This document shows positions 58,292 to 61,116 of a DNA stretch of 61,116 bases, in pieces (within the stretch, counting starts at the first letter, position 1; each line of letters begins with the position of its first letter). Both the position numbers and the translations under genes were made by a program. Source of the DNA: a virus; the IMG/VR virus record IMGVR_UViG_3300030106_004626, positions 1 to 61,116 of that record. One strand, 5' to 3'. Under the pieces are notes generated by a model. The model saw only the letters and a program-made list of their open reading frames with translations, did no database searches and was not told where the DNA came from.

Positions 58292-58405
58292 CTATTTAGT
58301 AAGAAATTGCAACAGCGCAAACCCTACGTGGATAAAGAGGAATGTAGCTACGAAGGAAGTGAGCACGAGCGTAACCGTTTCGTAAACTGCTAATTCTTTT
58401 TTCAC
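58292..58405 (-). CDS. Small membrane protein (37 residues)
   Basis: From a GTG at 58405, one base after the preceding stop. Almost all of it is a single membrane segment (VTLVLTSFVATFLFIHVGFALL). An upstream extension of this frame to 58534 is open but overlaps the gene 58407-58568, which looks the better coding frame. Unknown function. Confidence 0.5.
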   Translation of the reverse strand: MKKELAVYETVTLVLTSFVATFLFIHVGFALLQFLTK

Positions 58406-58406
58406 G

Positions 58407-58568
58407 TTAAAGCGCGTGATCGAATTCAACTTTTTCTCTGACTTCCGATATCCGACATCCAAAAGAGAAGTCCAACTCGCCGTCTTCTTCAGCTCTCGTG
58501 AGTATCGACAAGATGAGACGGGCTTGCGTTTCATTATCGGTAGTGATGTTTAAGGTAGCTCCTTCCAT
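58407..58568 (-). CDS. Small acidic hypothetical protein
   Basis: 53 residues from the ATG at 58568, one residue pattern TLNITTDNETQARLILSIL followed by an acidic helix. The ATG is directly preceded by CCTGAACC. This frame is favoured over the overlapping 80-codon frame for its protein-like composition and its tight spacing to both neighbours. No family recognised. Confidence 0.5.
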   Translation of the reverse strand: MEGATLNITTDNETQARLILSILTRAEEDGELDFSFGCRISEVREKVEFDHAL

Positions 58569-58583
58569 GGTTCAGGGATCGGG

Positions 58584-58739
58584 TTACATTTGTTTGAGCA
58601 GGTAGAGAATAGCGTCAATCCTCGGCTTGAGTCCTGCGCGTTCTTCGGCGATGGCTTCTAGTTCTTTCTGAATTACGTATCGGGTTGACCCTTTACGCAT
58701 GGCAGGAAACCAATGCCGAACATCAATTATCTTACTCAC
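58584..58739 (-). CDS. Small helical protein under an operator-controlled promoter
   Basis: 51 residues from a GTG at 58739, helical and charged (RYVIQKELEAIAEERAGLKP). The GTG lies exactly 6 nt after TATAAT. The promoter spacer carries a copy of the operator half-site CTGTTAGA, so this gene is predicted to be co-regulated with the 8.2-kb control region. Function unknown. Confidence 0.6.
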   Translation of the reverse strand: MSKIIDVRHWFPAMRKGSTRYVIQKELEAIAEERAGLKPRIDAILYLLKQM

Positions 58740-58774
58740 AAAAGAATTATACATATTTCTAACAGAATGTCCAA
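58740..58774 (-). promoter_or_regulatory. Leaderless consensus promoter with operator half-site
   Basis: TTGGAC (58769-58774), 17-nt spacer, TATAAT (58746-58751), 6 nt, GTG. The half-site CTGTTAGA (58758-58765 on the minus strand) lies in the spacer, so a protein bound there would block RNA polymerase. Confidence 0.75.
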
Positions 58775-59056
58775 TTACTTTTTGGCGAGCACTCCAGTCG
58801 CGTTAGCATGGGCGCTGCCGAACCGGAACTGCTCGGCGGTTGGACGCCGGACCCCGCTTGGTTTCTCGTCAGCAGTCTGAACTGCGAGCGTCCAGAAAGA
58901 AGCGCAGAAGTTCACGAGGCTTTTCTTATCGGTGCCTACATCAAAGGACACCACATCGTCGTTCGTTTCCTTGGCTGCTTTGTTGGCTGCTGCTTTTGTT
59001 CCAAAGAACTCGCGCCGCCACGGCTCTTGCTTACTTATCACTTGATATAATTTCAT
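58775..59056 (-). CDS. Hypothetical protein
   Basis: 93 residues, basic, with an N-terminal beta/alpha pattern (LYQVISKQEPWRREFFGTKAAA). Its start overlaps the end of 59053-59379. No family recognised. Confidence 0.6.
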   Translation of the reverse strand: MKLYQVISKQEPWRREFFGTKAAANKAAKETNDDVVSFDVGTDKKSLVNFCASFWTLAVQTADEKPSGVRRPTAEQFRFGSAHANATGVLAKK

Positions 59057-59379
59057 GCGTTATTGTTAATTTTGTTTTTTCTTTTTAGTGGGCGGTCGTG
59101 CCCTTCCCAGTCGCCGCCTTTTTCAAGACGCTTCTTATAGATTCCACACAAATCAAGGTGACAACTTTCGATGTCAACCTCACCTGCGATACCTGCAATC
59201 CTAGTCCCTGCATAATCTCCCACACCATCAATAATTTCTCGGTAGGCAACGGTGTGATAGACATCGACTTGCGGATTTTCAATTTCCTTACCCATATACC
59301 TAGTGACCACATAAAAGTAGTCTCCTATCTTTGTCTTAAATATTATCTCATTCAGTTCCATTGCTTTTTCTGTGTTCAT
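59053..59379 (-). CDS. Hypothetical protein
   Basis: 108 residues from the ATG at 59379; a later ATG at 59358 is an alternative. Beta-rich with a CHLDLCGIYKKR segment. It overlaps the previous gene by about 30 bases, which is longer than its neighbours show, so the later start may be correct. No family recognised. Confidence 0.55.
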   Translation of the reverse strand: MNTEKAMELNEIIFKTKIGDYFYVVTRYMGKEIENPQVDVYHTVAYREIIDGVGDYAGTRIAGIAGEVDIESCHLDLCGIYKKRLEKGGDWEGHDRPLKRKNKINNNA

Positions 59380-59575
59380 TATATTTCTCAACCATTTCGT
59401 CAGCCAGTCGCGCCATGTCTCCCATGGCATCGATGGCCTGTTGCCTGAACTCGTGGAACGTAGCGTGTTCTAGAACGTAAACGATCATCTTGCTCGCATC
59501 TTTCCAAGTAGCGCAGACTTCGATTTCCTCGGCCATTGCTTTTTCTGTAGCGTATAGGGTTGGTTTTTCGTCCAT
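59348..59575 (-). CDS. Small helical hypothetical protein
   Basis: 75 residues from the ATG at 59575, which overlaps the TAA of the VWA gene (TAATG). Helical and acidic. Probably cotranslated with the metallopeptidase-VWA protein, so it may be part of the same module. Confidence 0.6.
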   Translation of the reverse strand: MDEKPTLYATEKAMAEEIEVCATWKDASKMIVYVLEHATFHEFRQQAIDAMGDMARLADEMVEKYNEHRKSNGTE

Positions 59576-61017
59576 TATACTTTCTTTCCAAGTGTGACGG
59601 GGACTCGATCCCCGAAGTGAAACTTCCTTGTCCCGATGTCTGAGGGCTTGTGGTAACCGTAATCGAGCCACAGCACGGGCCAGTCAGGTGCAGTGAGCGA
59701 GTCCCAATGCTTCAGGGTGCAGTGTCCATCAGTAAGGAAGACCATCCCGTCAACCCATGGCACGTTCTCCTCAACCCACTCGAATGCAGGGGCGAAGCGA
59801 GTTCCACCACCACCACCGAGAAAGTCAGGCAGGGCCTCGCCAGCGTAGACCGTAGTAGTCTCGTGAACACGCACATCGATCGGGATCACATGGACTGCCT
59901 TGGGATTGAACTCATCGAGAACCTCCTGAATCTTGACGATCATCTCAGGTATCCGGTCGATGTTAGAGCCAGAGGTATCAACGGCAAAGGCCAGTTCAGC
60001 CGCAGCCATACTCCCGCGAGCGCGTTTTACCAGTCCCCTCCGGTTATATGTCCGATGGCAGAAAGGTCGGTTGAACCCCTTAGTGTCACGGTTGGTGAAC
60101 CAGTTACGGAGATGGGTATCCCATGCCACGGGGTCAGATGTTCTGGCTAGGTCGCGGTCCACCTTGGAACCAGCACCGGAGCCAAGAACTCCCTTGGTCT
60201 CATTCAAGCGGTCCTCGAAAGCTGCCTTCCGAGAAGACTCCTCATTAGCGGCATCGAACTCTTTCAGGGTCTCACCCTCATCCAGTTCAGGCTCGATGAA
60301 ATCGTTGTGCCCCCCACCGAACTCGCCGGAGGTAGCTGGCTCGCCGTCCACATCAGGAGCCGGAGCAGCAGCGTCACCGTCACCGTCACCGTCACCATCA
60401 GGAGCAGCAGCGTCCTCGTCAGAAGGATCGCCGTCACCAGACTCAGGCGGCGGGGTGGAGCCTATGATCGCAGGAGGAACAGGGTAGAGCTTGAGGAGCT
60501 TGTCCGCTAACTGCTCGGCGGAAATATCCTCCTGATCCTTATCGTAAAGTTTTTTTAAGTTAGTAAAGCACCCCTCGATCGGAGTCATAATGTCGAAGGG
60601 AATGATCCCCTGCCTCCGCATCTCCAGCTTGGCAGCTTCGTTCTCATCTTCCAGTTCGGCATTGATGACGAGATCGCCAGCAACATTACACGCATCCCAT
60701 GTCTGGTCTGGGTTGAGCCATGGGATAAAGATCCTCGCGCCATTGAAGGGCCGGAACCTAGCAGGGTGACAGTAAATGATATGCTTGTTCTCGTGACCAA
60801 CTACATACGCCGCCTCGGAAGGCTTGCGCTTGTTGATCTCTTCCTCGTTGTAATACCCGAACCGCCCATCGGTGCAAGCCAAGGGAACGTCTCGCGTTGA
60901 CTTAATCCCTCGGTAGCAAGGACGAGCAGTGAACCCGTTCCACTTGTGGAGGTCGCGGATGCCAACCTCAAGGGGGGATTTCCCCCTTGGGTCTAGTTCA
61001 ATGAATGATGACGGCAT
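59575..61017 (-). CDS. Metallopeptidase-VWA protein (DUF2201-like)
   Basis: 480 residues. The N-terminal domain has HENKH at residues 75-79 (GHENKHIIYCH), the pattern of the putative metallopeptidase domain found in DUF2201-type proteins. An acidic, Asp/Gly/Pro-rich linker follows (about residues 180-235). The C-terminal VWA-like domain has DTSGS (Asp347, Ser349, Ser351), GGTRF and LTDG as metal-dependent adhesion site residues. This architecture is known as a partner of MoxR-type ATPases. It is intact here; the start codon is 6 nt from a -10. The gene crosses the window ends. Confidence 0.85.
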   Translation of the reverse strand: MPSSFIELDPRGKSPLEVGIRDLHKWNGFTARPCYRGIKSTRDVPLACTDGRFGYYNEEEINKRKPSEAAYVVGHENKHIIYCHPARFRPFNGARIFIPWLNPDQTWDACNVAGDLVINAELEDENEAAKLEMRRQGIIPFDIMTPIEGCFTNLKKLYDKDQEDISAEQLADKLLKLYPVPPAIIGSTPPPESGDGDPSDEDAAAPDGDGDGDGDAAAPAPDVDGEPATSGEFGGGHNDFIEPELDEGETLKEFDAANEESSRKAAFEDRLNETKGVLGSGAGSKVDRDLARTSDPVAWDTHLRNWFTNRDTKGFNRPFCHRTYNRRGLVKRARGSMAAAELAFAVDTSGSNIDRIPEMIVKIQEVLDEFNPKAVHVIPIDVRVHETTTVYAGEALPDFLGGGGGTRFAPAFEWVEENVPWVDGMVFLTDGHCTLKHWDSLTAPDWPVLWLDYGYHKPSDIGTRKFHFGDRVPVTLGKKV

Positions 61018-61116
61018 AGTTATAATGTAGGAAATGTTTTAGCAGGTTGCAAGACCTTTTAGAAATTATTTATCACAGCCCCGCAGCAGCCATCCGGTCG
61101 GAGAGATTCTCGTAGG
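60568..61116. repeat. Terminal redundancy, right copy
   Basis: Repeats 1-549. It contains the first 150 codons of the VWA gene, its promoter (61018-61052) and the last 44 bases of the DUF3150-like gene. Confidence 0.95.
61074..61116 (-). CDS. DUF3150-like gene, 3' end (redundant copy)
   Basis: The last codons of the gene at 506-1447, repeated in the terminal overlap (bases 507-549 of the left end). The same gene, not a second one. Confidence 0.9.

Overview
The window is the complete genome of a tailed double-stranded DNA phage. Bases 1-549 recur as 60568-61116 with two mismatches, so the unit genome is about 60,567 bp and the map closes into a circle or has redundant ends. A T7-like portal, a scaffold, a capsid protein, a family A DNA polymerase, terminase subunits, a lysis cassette and one enormous ejection-type protein, with no recognisable tape measure, sheath or long-tail genes, point to a podovirus-type virion. 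Small proteins around 18.7 and 29.6-30.5 kb resemble those of aquatic phages. I see no integrase, no phage RNA polymerase and no tRNA. The host is not identifiable. Many starts lack a Shine-Dalgarno sequence, but sigma-70-like promoters are plentiful, so transcription by a host sigma-70-type polymerase is likely.

Layout: (1) 8.1 kb down to 1 and on through 61.0-56.4 kb on the minus strand: a run of mostly small accessory or early genes. It includes a P-loop kinase, a MoxR-type AAA ATPase, a DUF3150-like protein, a metallopeptidase-VWA protein and an SF2 helicase. (2) 8.1-8.76 kb: a divergent control region with two palindromic operators and GC-rich repeats. (3) 8.76-31.07 kb on the plus strand: small genes, then portal, Nmad1-like protein, scaffold, capsid, virion proteins, a LamG-type adhesin, a His-rich fibre-like protein, an adaptor-like protein, lysis genes and a cluster of small basic proteins. 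A two-gene minus-strand cassette (lipoprotein plus a 21-residue peptide) interrupts it at 10.3-10.5 kb. (4) 31.07-38.88 kb on the minus strand: terminase small subunit, hypothetical proteins, RuvC-like resolvase, RecB/Cas4-like nuclease, candidate ssDNA-binding protein, PolA and primase-helicase. (5) 38.89-56.45 kb on the plus strand: large terminase, low-complexity virion-type proteins and a 4303-residue polyvalent protein filling about a fifth of the genome.

The most striking pattern is transcriptional. At about a dozen genes, including three GTG starts, a -35/-10 promoter pair ends 5-7 nt (usually exactly 6) before the start codon, which predicts leaderless mRNAs. Seven minus-strand promoters share an 18-bp element whose final TTG is usually the start of the -35 hexamer. 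A palindrome, TCTAACAG-AAA-CTGTTAGA, occurs twice in the divergent region, and its half-site lies inside the spacer of the promoter at 58746-58774. Together these suggest a coordinated programme of individually promoted, leaderless early genes, among them the ATPase/DUF3150/VWA set.
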